64,000 nucleotides of DNA from Vibrio cincinnatiensis DSM 19608 (GCF_900167345.1 NZ_FUXB01000003.1:124001-188000), one strand, 5' to 3'; shown: positions 25,828 through 34,855, counted from the stretch's first letter. Translations and numbers: made by a program. The notes: generated by a model not told the origin, from the letters alone.

Positions 25828-25865
25828 GGGAAACTGAAGTGATTTTTCACCATGGTAAGTTTCCC
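25828..25865 (+). promoter_or_regulatory. Hairpin in the sgrR leader
   Basis: GGGAAACT (25828-25835) pairs with AGTTTCCC (25858-25865), and an inner GTGA-TTTT-TCAC stem sits at 25839-25850. The structure ends five bases before the preferred sgrR ATG, and the alternative ATG 25852 lies within it. It could be an RNA element controlling translation or a DNA operator dyad. Confidence 0.45.
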
Positions 25866-25869
25866 CTTT

Positions 25870-27573
25870 ATGAGCAGCCCTCGACTACGCGTTCAGTTTG
25901 AGACACTTTTTGAACATTTCAATGGCCAAAATGTAGAAACTCAACTTGAAGATCTCACCGATATTCTCTTTTGTACGCGACGTAATGCGCGCATTGTACT
26001 GAATAAAATGGAAGAAGAGGGCTGGATAGAGTGGCACCCTGCGGCGGGAAGAGGGAAGCTATCTCAGCTGATCTTTAAGCGAAGTCGAACGGATGTTAGT
26101 GAAAATTTAGCACGTCGATACTTACAAGAAGGGAAAATCGGCCAAGCATTATCTGTGCTTGATCAAGATGCGGCCAAATTAACTCAAGTTATCCAAAGCT
26201 ATTTAGGGGTGCAGCATCAAGAGGGGCAACAGGTCGTTCGCCTTCCTTACTATCGACCGCTTTCTATGCTTAACCCAACGAAACCAATGCGCCGCTCAGA
26301 GCTGCATATCGCACGGCAGATCTACAGTGGATTAACTCGTTTAGATGAAGAAGAGCAGATCCAAGCAGATTTAGCGCATCACTGGCAAGCGCTTAGCTCT
26401 GTTCACTGGCGATTCTACATACGTTCAGGCGTTCGATTTCATAATGGCGAACCATTAACGACCGACGTTGTTGTACAAAGTTTATGGCAACTTCGGCTAG
26501 TTAACTTATTTTCCCATATTGAACGTGTAACTTCGCCAGAAGCTTGGGTGGTTGACATTCATCTTGCTAAACCCGACTATCACTTGCCTCTACTACTGGC
26601 TGAATCTTGTGCAAAAATTTTATTGCCCGAAGCGATGCGCTCCGATGACTTTGATTTAATGCCAATTGGTAGTGGACCTTATAAAGTCATGGTAAACGAT
26701 GAAAAGCGGTTAATTTTACAAGCCTTTGATGGTTATTTTGGATTTCGTCCCTTACTCGATAGGGTGGAAGTATGGGTGATTGATGAAGTGCATTCATCGA
26801 TGGTATTTCCAAGCCTAGCGCATCCAATAAAGAGTCAGCGAGGGTCTTTTACCGAAGATGTCGACCTTGATCCTGGCTGTACATATTTACTCCTCAATCG
26901 TCGCAAAGGGTTAGCGGCAGATGAACGGTGGGCGAGTTATTTTCAAAATAAACTCAGTACATTAAATTTATTTCGTTTATTACCTGAAGAAAAAGTCGTT
27001 GAGCTCGGTGTTTTGCCAGCGTATGGCTTAAAGCCGGGGTGGTATCATCAAACCTCTAACGATACGACGATTTTACCACCGGAACCGAGAGTCGTAACAG
27101 TGGCTTATCATGCTCAGCATCCCATGTTTCCAACCTTAGCCAAGGTGATTCAACAAATCCTTAAAGCCGATGGTATTGACGTGAATTTCATAAAGTATGA
27201 ACTGACGGTTGAAGATGTTGAACACGTGGATGTTTGGATAAAAGCGATGGGAATCGCCAATCATAGGGAAGAGGCTTTAGCAGGCTGGCTACTCAACTAT
27301 TCTGATATTGAGCATATGAGCCAAAGTAATGATTTTAATGGATGGTCTGAACTTGTCGACCAATGGCGGGCAGAAGAGGGAGGCTGTTTTCCTGCAAAAG
27401 AGCTTGGTAAGTCGCTCATAGAGAAACAACAAATTATTCCAATGTTTCACTGTTGGCTTGGCGTTAGTAAAGATCAATGCGGATCATTACAAAATGCTAA
27501 ATGCAATGCGCTAGGGTGGTTTGATTTTAGCCAAGTCTGGGTTAAACCCGATATTGAAACCGAATCACCATAA
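25870..27573 (+). CDS. sgrR: SgrR-type transcriptional regulator
   Basis: 567 residues. An N-terminal winged-helix domain (opening SSPRLRVQFETLFEHF) is followed by a solute-binding domain of the SBP_bac_5 type with HIARQIYSGLTR and HWRFYIRSGVRFHNG. In E. coli SgrR senses glucose-phosphate stress and activates the sRNA SgrS. ATG 25870 aligns with the E. coli start, but no Shine-Dalgarno is visible; ATG 25852 is an alternative six codons longer. I cannot recognise an SgrS-like sRNA beside it, so its target here is unknown. Confidence 0.87.
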   Translation: MSSPRLRVQFETLFEHFNGQNVETQLEDLTDILFCTRRNARIVLNKMEEEGWIEWHPAAGRGKLSQLIFKRSRTDVSENLARRYLQEGKIGQALSVLDQDAAKLTQVIQSYLGVQHQEGQQVVRLPYYRPLSMLNPTKPMRRSELHIARQIYSGLTRLDEEEQIQADLAHHWQALSSVHWRFYIRSGVRFHNGEPLTTDVVVQSLWQLRLVNLFSHIERVTSPEAWVVDIHLAKPDYHLPLLLAESCAKILLPEAMRSDDFDLMPIGSGPYKVMVNDEKRLILQAFDGYFGFRPLLDRVEVWVIDEVHSSMVFPSLAHPIKSQRGSFTEDVDLDPGCTYLLLNRRKGLAADERWASYFQNKLSTLNLFRLLPEEKVVELGVLPAYGLKPGWYHQTSNDTTILPPEPRVVTVAYHAQHPMFPTLAKVIQQILKADGIDVNFIKYELTVEDVEHVDVWIKAMGIANHREEALAGWLLNYSDIEHMSQSNDFNGWSELVDQWRAEEGGCFPAKELGKSLIEKQQIIPMFHCWLGVSKDQCGSLQNAKCNALGWFDFSQVWVKPDIETESP

Positions 27574-27677
27574 AGGACACCACCTTAATGGTGTTATCTG
27601 ATGGTACGATATTAATAAATCAGGCATACTGATTATCACAACCTATTGGTTATTCTATAAAAAAGAGGATCTCGGTT

Positions 27678-28568
27678 TTGCAAAGTCCAATCACATTAGA
27701 AGCCTTGCATATTCTTGATGCTATTGATCGCCGAGGCAGTTTTGCTGCCGCGGCCAATGAACTGAATCGAGCACCTAGTTCTTTGAGTTATCAAATTCAA
27801 AAACTGGAACAAGATCTCGATATGATGATTTTTGACCGTTCAGGCCATAAGGCCAATTTTACAGAAGCTGGTACACTGATCCTTGAGCGAGGAAGAATGA
27901 TTCTTTCTGCAGCGGAAAAATTAGTGAATGATGCAACATTGTTAGCCAATGGCTGGGAACTCGATATTACTCTCGCTTTTGATGGGATTATTCCAATCGC
28001 CAATTTTTTTCCTTTAGTTGAAGCGCTTGGCAATGTCAGTAAAACCCGAATTCGTCTACAAGAAGAAATTTTGGCGGGATGTTGGGAATCTCTGGCGACG
28101 GATCGGGCTGATCTTCTTATCTGTCCCAAAATTGAAACGCTTCCTCAAGATGTCAAAGCAGAATCTCTTGGAAAAATAACCATGGTCTGGGTCGCAGCGA
28201 ATGAACATTATGTTCATAAACGTCGAGGGGCTTTTGATGAGGAAGCGCGTCAAAAATATCGGGTGATTGCTATTGCAGATACCGCACGAGAACAGCCCGC
28301 TATGAGTGTGAACATTTTGCAAAAACAGCCTCGTTTAACCGTGACAAATTTTAATGCCAAATGCCAGGCCTTAGTTGATGGGTTAGGAATTGGAACACTA
28401 CCACTCAGTGTTGCTGAACCTTTGATTGCTAGTGGGCAATTGAAAATTATTGAAGGCAGTGAAGATAAGCAGATAGATATCATTTTAGCTTGGCGACGAA
28501 ATAAAATAGGTGAAGCCAAATCCTGGTGTATACAATATCTCAAAAAGAACTGGCAGTGGGGTAAATAG
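27678..28568 (+). CDS. yhaJ: LysR-family regulator, YhaJ-like
   Basis: 296 residues. The HTH region ILDAIDRRGSFAAAANELNR, the following FDRSGHKANFT, and the C-terminal AWRRNKIGEAKSWC resemble E. coli YhaJ closely as I remember it. YhaJ regulates aromatic-compound sensing and virulence in E. coli. The start is TTG 27678 with AGAGGA about eight bases upstream; no ATG or GTG fits. It is convergent with patZ. Targets here are unknown, and the symbol is by similarity only. Confidence 0.8.
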   Translation: MQSPITLEALHILDAIDRRGSFAAAANELNRAPSSLSYQIQKLEQDLDMMIFDRSGHKANFTEAGTLILERGRMILSAAEKLVNDATLLANGWELDITLAFDGIIPIANFFPLVEALGNVSKTRIRLQEEILAGCWESLATDRADLLICPKIETLPQDVKAESLGKITMVWVAANEHYVHKRRGAFDEEARQKYRVIAIADTAREQPAMSVNILQKQPRLTVTNFNAKCQALVDGLGIGTLPLSVAEPLIASGQLKIIEGSEDKQIDIILAWRRNKIGEAKSWCIQYLKKNWQWGK

Positions 28569-28582
28569 CAAGCAAATGAGAA

Positions 28583-28610
28583 CAGGGCTAATGCCATTCG
28601 GAAAGCCCTG
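28583..28610. terminator. Hairpin between yhaJ-like gene and patZ
   Basis: Seven-base stem CAGGGCT/AGCCCTG with a 14-base loop, followed by ATTAATTT. The T-tract is weak. Confidence 0.5.
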
Positions 28611-28627
28611 ATTAATTTAAGAGATGG

Positions 28628-31318
28628 CTATGGCTGAGGGAATAATGGCAACACCATATCGGCCTCACCATCCTCGAAATGAATGTCGACAGTAAACCCC
28701 ATTTTTTGTGCCAATGTTAACATACCTCGGTTACTTGGCATCGTCATTCCGGATAATTGTAAGGTTCCCTTCGCTTTACAGTAATCAATGATTTTGCTCA
28801 TCAAAATCGTTCCCAAACCTTTACCTTTGAGATCTGAGCGAATTAAGATAGCAAACTCTGCGTCACTGTTTTCATGATTAATGAGTGCTCGAGAAACGCC
28901 GATGATCTCCAGCTTATCTTGTTGATGTCTGATCGCCACAAAAGCCATTTCTCGGTCATAATCGATTTGAGTGAGGTTAGCGAGAGCTTCATGATTAAAT
29001 TCGCCGACATCAGAGAAAAAGCGTTTATAGAGATCTTCTTTCGAGACATGTTGAATAAATTCAGCATGCAAAGGCTCATCTTCCGGCAAAATAGGTCGTA
29101 GAGTGAGCACTTCTCCATCTTTAGCGGTAACCGTTTCCACTAATTCTGAAGGGTATGGGCGAATCGCTAGCCGGCTCTGAGCATCACCGGCAAAACGTTT
29201 CAAGGTCAGATCTGCATCTAAAATAGTAAATTGACGACCATTAACTAAGACAGGGTGAATATCCAACTCGTACACTTGTGGACAATCAACCACTATCTGA
29301 GAAATGCGGACCAAAAACTCAGAAAGTCCATTGATATCGATGGGGACGGGTTGTTTTTGCAGTCGAATTTTTCCACTGCGAATGGCTCTGACAATCAAAT
29401 AACGAGCAAGTGTCATATTCAGTGGAGGCAAAGCTGCCTCTGCATCAATAGATTCATCCCATTCAGAGCCACCTTGACCAAGTAAAATAACAGGGCCAAA
29501 TGTAGAGTCATGCTTTACTTTGATTCTTAGCTCTTCTCCTCCCGCTAATCTGGCCATAGCTTGAACAAGCAATCCATGAATGCGCGCCGAAGGGTAGGAG
29601 ACTTGGGTTCGGTCAAGGATCGCTTGCGCCGCATTCGCTACTTCACTGCTGTTACGTAGATTAAGCATCACACCTTGCACATCGGACTTATGAGCAATGT
29701 CCGGAGAACGTAATTTTACCGCAACAGGGTAACCAATGGTTTCGGCAATATGAACAGCTTCACTACTATCGGAAGCAATCCAAGTCGGTAAGACATTAAA
29801 ATGGAAAAATTTAAAGAAAGATCCAATTTGATGCGTGTCGAGCTGGATAGACTCTTGCTCGACTAAATGCTCTTCAATCCAAGCTTTTGCGCTGGTCACT
29901 TCAGAGGAATGTACCGCTTCTGAAGTACTCGGGGTTTCCATTAAATGTTTTTGATTTCGCCGGTACTCAACAAGGTGCATGAAAGCGACAATCGCACTTT
30001 CTGGTGTTCTATACGTTGGGATCCCCGCTTGAGTAAAAATCTGTCTAGCCGGTCTTGCGGTAAGCTCACCCGACCAATTGGTCAGAATATTAAATCGACG
30101 TGCTCGAGGGTGATTTTTAATGACATCGACAACAGCTTGAGCGGTTTGCTCTGAATGGGCGATGGCAGAAGGAGAGTGCATAATTAAAATGGCATCGACA
30201 TTATCACTCTCTAGCACCGCGTTTAATGCTTTAACATAGCGTAAATCATCGGCGTCACCAACGATATCTACCGGATTACTATGAGACCAGCTAGAAGGGA
30301 GAAATTGGTTCAGTGTGTTATAAACATCGGGAGTGAGTTCTGCCAGCTTTCCCCCTCGTTCGAGCAAAGTATCAATCGCCATAATCGCTGGGCCACCGCC
30401 ATTGGTAATAATAGCAAGCCTTTCCCCTCGAAGAGGTACAGCGTGGGTCAGCGTTTCTACGGCAGCAAACAATTCGTGAGTATTATTTACCCGTAGCATT
30501 CCCGTGCGTCGAATGGCTGAATCATAAATACTATCGAGCGTGTCATCGCCGCCAGTATGCCGTTGCGCTGCTTTTCGTCCTGCGGCTGTTCTCCCTCCTT
30601 TTAAAACTAAGATTCGTCGGTTACGAGATGCGGCACGAGCCGCTGATAAAAAACGGCGCGCATCTTTTATGGTATCGACATAAAGTAAAATTGCGTCGGT
30701 ATGTCTATCCGTACTTAGGCAATTGAGCAGATCAGAAAAATCAATATCACTCGCATTGCCTAGTGATACAAAAGCAGAGAAACCAATTTGTTTATCATTG
30801 GCCCAATCTAGAATGGTGGTACAGACGGCTGCAGATTGAGAAATAAAAGCAATATTGCCTTTCAGTGCCGTGACTGGGGAAAATGAACCGTTGAAATGAC
30901 ACCATGGAAGTATTAAACCTAAGCTATTCGGGCCAAGCACTCTCATTCCAGCCTGCTTTGCGATAGTCAGACATTGTTGCTGTATTTCATGCTCTTGAGC
31001 ATCGTTTTCATACATATCTGCCGATAAAACAACGACACAAGCAACCCCTTTTTCTGCTAGTTGCCGGAAAAGCGAGACATTGCGTGAAGCATGAGTACAA
31101 AGGATCGCAATATCAGGGACAACTGGAAGTGACTCAATCGTTTTATAAGCAAGGACGCCACATACAGAAGGATAGTAGGGAGTAACCGGCATGATTGCAC
31201 CATCAAAACCGCCTTGTAGGAGGTTTTTCATCACAATATTTCCAGCTCGATGAGAACGAATGGATGCACCAATAACGGCAACTGAGGTAGGGCTGAGCAA
31301 CTGACTTAAATTATTCAT
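28628..31318 (-). CDS. patZ: Protein lysine acetyltransferase Pat
   Basis: 896 residues. An NDP-forming acyl-CoA synthetase-like body (VAVIGASIRSHRAG, GPNSLGLILPW, AFISQSAAVCTTILDWA and an ATP-grasp part with YPVAVKLRSPDIAHKSDVQG) is fused to a C-terminal GNAT domain (RSDLKGKGLGTILMSKI). This is the PatZ/YfiQ architecture that acetylates acetyl-CoA synthetase and many other proteins. The frame opens at a TTG (31345), but ATG 31318 matches the E. coli start. A CRP-like site lies about 160 bases upstream, as might be expected from CRP control of E. coli patZ. Confidence 0.93.
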   Translation of the reverse strand: MNNLSQLLSPTSVAVIGASIRSHRAGNIVMKNLLQGGFDGAIMPVTPYYPSVCGVLAYKTIESLPVVPDIAILCTHASRNVSLFRQLAEKGVACVVVLSADMYENDAQEHEIQQQCLTIAKQAGMRVLGPNSLGLILPWCHFNGSFSPVTALKGNIAFISQSAAVCTTILDWANDKQIGFSAFVSLGNASDIDFSDLLNCLSTDRHTDAILLYVDTIKDARRFLSAARAASRNRRILVLKGGRTAAGRKAAQRHTGGDDTLDSIYDSAIRRTGMLRVNNTHELFAAVETLTHAVPLRGERLAIITNGGGPAIMAIDTLLERGGKLAELTPDVYNTLNQFLPSSWSHSNPVDIVGDADDLRYVKALNAVLESDNVDAILIMHSPSAIAHSEQTAQAVVDVIKNHPRARRFNILTNWSGELTARPARQIFTQAGIPTYRTPESAIVAFMHLVEYRRNQKHLMETPSTSEAVHSSEVTSAKAWIEEHLVEQESIQLDTHQIGSFFKFFHFNVLPTWIASDSSEAVHIAETIGYPVAVKLRSPDIAHKSDVQGVMLNLRNSSEVANAAQAILDRTQVSYPSARIHGLLVQAMARLAGGEELRIKVKHDSTFGPVILLGQGGSEWDESIDAEAALPPLNMTLARYLIVRAIRSGKIRLQKQPVPIDINGLSEFLVRISQIVVDCPQVYELDIHPVLVNGRQFTILDADLTLKRFAGDAQSRLAIRPYPSELVETVTAKDGEVLTLRPILPEDEPLHAEFIQHVSKEDLYKRFFSDVGEFNHEALANLTQIDYDREMAFVAIRHQQDKLEIIGVSRALINHENSDAEFAILIRSDLKGKGLGTILMSKIIDYCKAKGTLQLSGMTMPSNRGMLTLAQKMGFTVDIHFEDGEADMVLPLFPQP

Positions 31319-31473
31319 AGTTCTAACACCGTAAGTGGGATTCAAAAACCACTTTGTTTGTAGATGAATAGATCAAAAGTGCGCGAGACGGCTCTATCCT
31401 AGAGACTTTTTCATTCTTCTGTTGACGTATTTCGCATTGATGTGATCGTAGCAGCATAATATGAAGACAAGTT

Positions 31474-31489
31474 TGTGCCATAAATCACA
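31474..31489. promoter_or_regulatory. CRP-like site between patZ and SPOR gene
   Basis: TGTGC-CATAAA-TCACA matches nine of the ten defined CRP positions. It lies in the 263-base divergent gap and could serve either gene; patZ is a known CRP target in E. coli. Confidence 0.45.
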
Positions 31490-31581
31490 GGATATACTGA
31501 GATTATCACAGAGGATGCTTGATTCTGAGCGCAGCTATCGGCATGATTTACATTACTTTCTACTTAGAGTGTTATGAGTCC

Positions 31582-32163
31582 ATGAAAAACGTTGTTATCG
31601 TTAGCCTGTCACTGCTTCTCGCAGCCTGCGCTTCAGAGAGTTACATCACTGATGTAACAACCCAAAGTCATACCGAAGAATTTGCGGTAGCCGATGTCCC
31701 TAAACCGGTTGTTTCTGCGCAGGGAACCGCTGAAGGCATCTCTGAACAAAACGTCGAAATGAATGTGATAAAAATGGCGCCCGCAGAAGAGAAGAAAGTG
31801 GTCAGAATCAGCCCACAAAGCCCAGCAAAACCCGCCGTAACGATTACACCGCCTACAGAGAAACAAATTGCGATGAACCCTCGTTACGGCTTTACAATCC
31901 AAGTGGTCGCCGTGGGCTCACAAAATAAAGTCGACCAATTTGCTAATCAGCTTCCTAAAGGGGAGCAACCCATTTGGGAAAACTATAAAGTGGTGAATGG
32001 GACAAAATGGTATACCGTGCTTTATGGTGACTACGCAAGCCGAGATGAAGCGGCTCAGGCCATTCAAACGCTTCCTGCTGAGTTTCAAACGTTAAAACCA
32101 TTTGTAAAAAGTATCGATAGCATCAAAAGCTCTGATTATCCCACGTTAAACAAATTAAATTAG
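31582..32163 (+). CDS. SPOR-domain lipoprotein
   Basis: 193 residues. The lipoprotein signal MKNVVIVSLSLLLAAC gives a lipidated Cys16. A proline-rich linker follows, then a SPOR-like domain opening YGFTIQVVAVGSQNKVDQFANQ, with WYTVLYGDYASRDEA. SPOR domains bind denuded septal peptidoglycan, so a role at the division site is likely. ATG 31582 is chosen for the signal peptide; the frame opens at 31519. A terminator follows, and ddl is transcribed separately. Confidence 0.82.
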   Translation: MKNVVIVSLSLLLAACASESYITDVTTQSHTEEFAVADVPKPVVSAQGTAEGISEQNVEMNVIKMAPAEEKKVVRISPQSPAKPAVTITPPTEKQIAMNPRYGFTIQVVAVGSQNKVDQFANQLPKGEQPIWENYKVVNGTKWYTVLYGDYASRDEAAQAIQTLPAEFQTLKPFVKSIDSIKSSDYPTLNKLN

Positions 32164-32200
32164 CGTAGGGTGTTTCATCTCAACCAATGATCAATTCAAT

Positions 32201-32226
32201 GAGGGGGCTTTATGCCCCTTTATTGT
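32201..32226 (+). terminator. Terminator after SPOR lipoprotein
   Basis: GGGGC-TTTAT-GCCCC stem followed by TTTATTGTTT. Confidence 0.8.
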
Positions 32227-32350
32227 TTGCTTTCTAAACAGTTAAAACATGATCCTACGATTAGTTCATCTCAATAGTGCACGTACGCCTTGAATTGTCT
32301 ATCATAGGGTAAGTTTTTAGAAAACCAATTTGGTTCCACGGAAAAGATTA

Positions 32351-33355
32351 ATGACAAAGACCACTATTTTACTTCTGTGCGGTGGAGGCTCGTCAGAACA
32401 TGAAGTCTCTTTAGTTTCGGCTAATTACTTACAACAGCAACTTATACTTACTCCTGACTTTGATGTCATTCGCGTTGAAATGAAACCTACAGGCTGGTTC
32501 ACTGAATCGGAGGAGATCGTTTTTCTTGATACCAATACCGCATCACTGAATGCAGAACATTGGTCCAAGAAAATAGATTTTGTTATTCCTTGCATTCATG
32601 GTTATCCCGGTGAAACCGGTGATATTCAATCTATGCTTGAATTAGCAGGCATTCCGTATTTAGGCTGTGGCCCAGAAGCGAGCTCCAACAGTTTTAACAA
32701 AATCACCTCTAAGCTCTGGTATGACGCTTTAGGTATCCCTAATACGCCTTATCTTTTTCTTACCGAAAATAGCGTTGAAAGCAAACAAAGCGCAGAGCAA
32801 GCTTTTGAAAAGTGGGGAGCCTTATTCATTAAAGCGGCAAGGCAGGGCTCTTCGGTGGGATGCTATAAAGTGACTGAGTTTGATCAAGTCAGTCAAGCGG
32901 TGGAATCAGCGTTTCACTATTCAGAACAAGTTCTTGTTGAACAAGCGGTAAAACCTCGGGAATTAGAAGTGGCCGCGTATGAATTAGACGGTACGCTTTA
33001 TATTTCCAAACCAGGGGAAATTATTGCACCAGATGATGCTTTTTATAGTTATGATGAAAAATATAGCGCCGATAGCCATTCCAAAACGGAAGTGGAAGCT
33101 CAAAACCTGACAGAACAACAGCAAACATTCATTCATCTTTATGCCAAAAAAGTGTTTACACACATGAAGTTAAGGCACCTTTCTCGAATCGATTTCTTTC
33201 TGACAGAACAAGGTCATATTTACCTTAATGAGGTTAATACTTTTCCAGGAATGACGCCTATCTCTATGTTCCCCAAAATGCTTGAGCATAATGGGCATAA
33301 ATTTAGCGAGTTTTTAGCTGATTGTATTCATCAATCACTTATTCCTACCACTTAA
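32351..33355 (+). CDS. ddl: D-alanine--D-alanine ligase
   Basis: 334-residue ATP-grasp enzyme making the D-Ala-D-Ala dipeptide for peptidoglycan. Seen: LCGGGSSEHEVSLVSA, HGYPGETGDIQSMLEL, KAARQGSSVGCYKV and the C-terminal metal/ATP motif YLNEVNTFPGMTPISMFP. ATG 32351 is preferred over the upstream GTG-type start. It is not in a mur/fts cluster, so it is probably the stand-alone DdlA-type enzyme. Confidence 0.93.
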   Translation: MTKTTILLLCGGGSSEHEVSLVSANYLQQQLILTPDFDVIRVEMKPTGWFTESEEIVFLDTNTASLNAEHWSKKIDFVIPCIHGYPGETGDIQSMLELAGIPYLGCGPEASSNSFNKITSKLWYDALGIPNTPYLFLTENSVESKQSAEQAFEKWGALFIKAARQGSSVGCYKVTEFDQVSQAVESAFHYSEQVLVEQAVKPRELEVAAYELDGTLYISKPGEIIAPDDAFYSYDEKYSADSHSKTEVEAQNLTEQQQTFIHLYAKKVFTHMKLRHLSRIDFFLTEQGHIYLNEVNTFPGMTPISMFPKMLEHNGHKFSEFLADCIHQSLIPTT

Positions 33356-33612
33356 AATGAGCAAACATTAGCTCGCCTATTTCTGCGGTGTCAACTGATC
33401 TCAATATTGATTTGGCACTGCAGTTAACCCACGGTCAATGGCCGAATTTTTTGCTTTATTTCCTTGTCTAACACGCGGTTTAGCGGTATCAATACCAAGT
33501 GAATCACTAGAGGAAGCGCATTATAAGTTTGTTATTTATAGACAAATATACTTGCGAACCCGTCAGATACAATTATCATTTACCTATTAACCACAAAAAT
33601 AAGCAGATCTCT

Positions 33613-33990
33613 ATGGCGATAGCAACTTACCGAGGATTTACTTTGAAGTCGGCACCAAACTCAGCCGATATCTGGCAAGTCAAAATCAAAACTCATGTCT
33701 TAACGGGAAACATGGCTGCTGTTAAAAAGAGTATTGATTGGTGGTGTGATACTGCCGCTATTATTGATCCCAGCGAGTTTGAATCAGTGGGAAGGAAACG
33801 GGAAGGAGAGCTTAAAGCAACTCAAGAACAATTTAATGGTTTTACCTTAAAAAATGACACAGGAGAACCTAACGCATGGTATTGCTTTTTCAATGGCCGC
33901 TTAATTAAAGGCTCAAAAGTTGCTATTCAAAAACATATCGAAGCTCATCTTCTCGCAAAGCAAAAAACAGAAACTCAACTAAGAAAGTAA
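33613..33990 (+). CDS. DUF3319-like protein with two internal repeats
   Basis: 125 residues, soluble. Two copies of an element of about 40 residues are visible: YRGFTLKSAPNSADIWQVKI and FNGFTLKNDTGEPNAWYCFF, each followed by a basic amphipathic helix (AAVKKSIDWW and VAIQKHIEAHL). It resembles the Vibrio DUF3319 family, whose function is unknown. ATG 33613 is inferred from the repeat boundary. It is seven bases upstream of yciH and probably co-transcribed, which hints at a translation-related role. Confidence 0.65.
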   Translation: MAIATYRGFTLKSAPNSADIWQVKIKTHVLTGNMAAVKKSIDWWCDTAAIIDPSEFESVGRKREGELKATQEQFNGFTLKNDTGEPNAWYCFFNGRLIKGSKVAIQKHIEAHLLAKQKTETQLRK

Positions 33991-33997
33991 GCATTCT

Positions 33998-34309
33998 ATG
34001 ACATTGGTATACTCGACTGAAACAGGCCGTATTCAACCGGAACCAGAAAAAAAATCACGCCCCCAAGGTGATGGTATTGTTCGTATCCATAAAGAAACTA
34101 AAGGACGTAAAGGAAAAGGGGTTTCAATCATTAAAGGGTTAGATCTTGATGATACGCCATTGAAATTGCTCGCAGCAGAACTGAAAAAAAGCTGCGGTTG
34201 TGGCGGTTCAATCAAAGATGGAGAGATAGAGATTCAAGGAGATATGCGAGAAAAAATCAAACAATTATTAGAAAAGAAAGGCTTTACGGTGAAACTCGCT
34301 GGAGGCTAA
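33998..34309 (+). CDS. yciH: Translation initiation factor SUI1/eIF1-like protein
   Basis: 103 residues. It has the SUI1 fold motifs GRKGKGVSIIKGLDL, LKKSCGCGGSIKDGEIEIQG and a C-terminal LLEKKGFTVKLAGG. YciH influences start-codon selection and stress translation in E. coli. It is the last gene before the dif-like site and is followed by a terminator hairpin. Confidence 0.93.
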   Translation: MTLVYSTETGRIQPEPEKKSRPQGDGIVRIHKETKGRKGKGVSIIKGLDLDDTPLKLLAAELKKSCGCGGSIKDGEIEIQGDMREKIKQLLEKKGFTVKLAGG

Positions 34310-34341
34310 ATCCTCATAGTTCGAGCTTAACGAACTGTCAG

Positions 34342-34373
34342 AAAAAAGGGCATATAGTAAGAAGCTCTTTTTT
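34342..34373 (+). terminator. Terminator after yciH
   Basis: AAAAAAGGGC pairs with GCTCTTTTTT (one G-T pair) around a 12-base loop, ending in six T. A second hairpin AGTTCG/CGAACT (34318-34336) precedes it. Confidence 0.75.
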
Positions 34374-34384
34374 ATCGGGTTTTA

Positions 34385-34412
34385 ATTTAACATAATATAC
34401 GTAATGCGCACT
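34385..34412 (-). other. dif: dif-like XerCD chromosome dimer resolution site
   Basis: Read on the - strand, the 28 bases consist of an 11-base XerC-type arm AGTGCGCATTA, a six-base centre CGTATA and an 11-base XerD arm TTATGTTAAAT. The XerD arm equals that of E. coli dif as I know it, and the XerC arm differs at only two positions (GGTGCGCATAA in E. coli). It lies in a 207-base gap between yciH and a - strand gene, at the point where gene orientation switches from mostly + to mostly -. No phage or satellite DNA is inserted at the site. Confidence 0.88.
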
Positions 34413-34516
34413 GTGATGTTGAGTTTTAACATTTCCACATTCTTCCCACTGTCATAAGAATTTTCCTTTAAATTTAAAGAATACATTCATATTTTCAGTT
34501 GATGATGGTTTCTATA

Positions 34517-34855
34517 TTACCACAAGTGCTTTTCTTCAATTTGAATTCTAATTATGTACTCAGGTTGTTGATAAGGATACCGCTTTCCTATCTTGATGTG
34601 CCGTTTGATTTCACGACATTGATTTGATGAACCTGTTGACGTAATTTTTCTTACTTCCGCTTGATTGTCAGTGATATGACGCATATAGAGGAATACATCA
34701 CAGTAACCAGACAATGCAAACTGGTTCTTTTTTAGGCTCTTGATCAGTTGATGCTTAATTTTGTTTGCTGTTGGGTTATGTTCTGCATCATCCGCAAAAA
34801 CTGGCATCACCATAGCACTCAATATTAACCCCACTAAAATCGATTGTTTATCCAT
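34517..34855 (-). CDS. Small secreted protein, TolA C-terminal-domain-like
   Basis: 112 residues with a signal peptide (MDKQSILVGLILSAMVMPVFA). The mature part has two Cys residues spaced as in the TolA domain III disulfide: SGYCDVFLYMR and SSNQCREIKRH, followed by KRYPYQQPEYII. This resembles the periplasmic domain of TolA without its TM anchor and helical stalk. The relation is by pattern only. It is the first gene on the right side of the dif-like site. Function unknown. Confidence 0.6.
   Translation of the reverse strand: MDKQSILVGLILSAMVMPVFADDAEHNPTANKIKHQLIKSLKKNQFALSGYCDVFLYMRHITDNQAEVRKITSTGSSNQCREIKRHIKIGKRYPYQQPEYIIRIQIEEKHLW

Noticed and set aside
34310..34516. Integrated filamentous phage or satellite at dif
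   Set aside because: Only one dif copy is seen and no Rep, coat or RstR-like genes are nearby.
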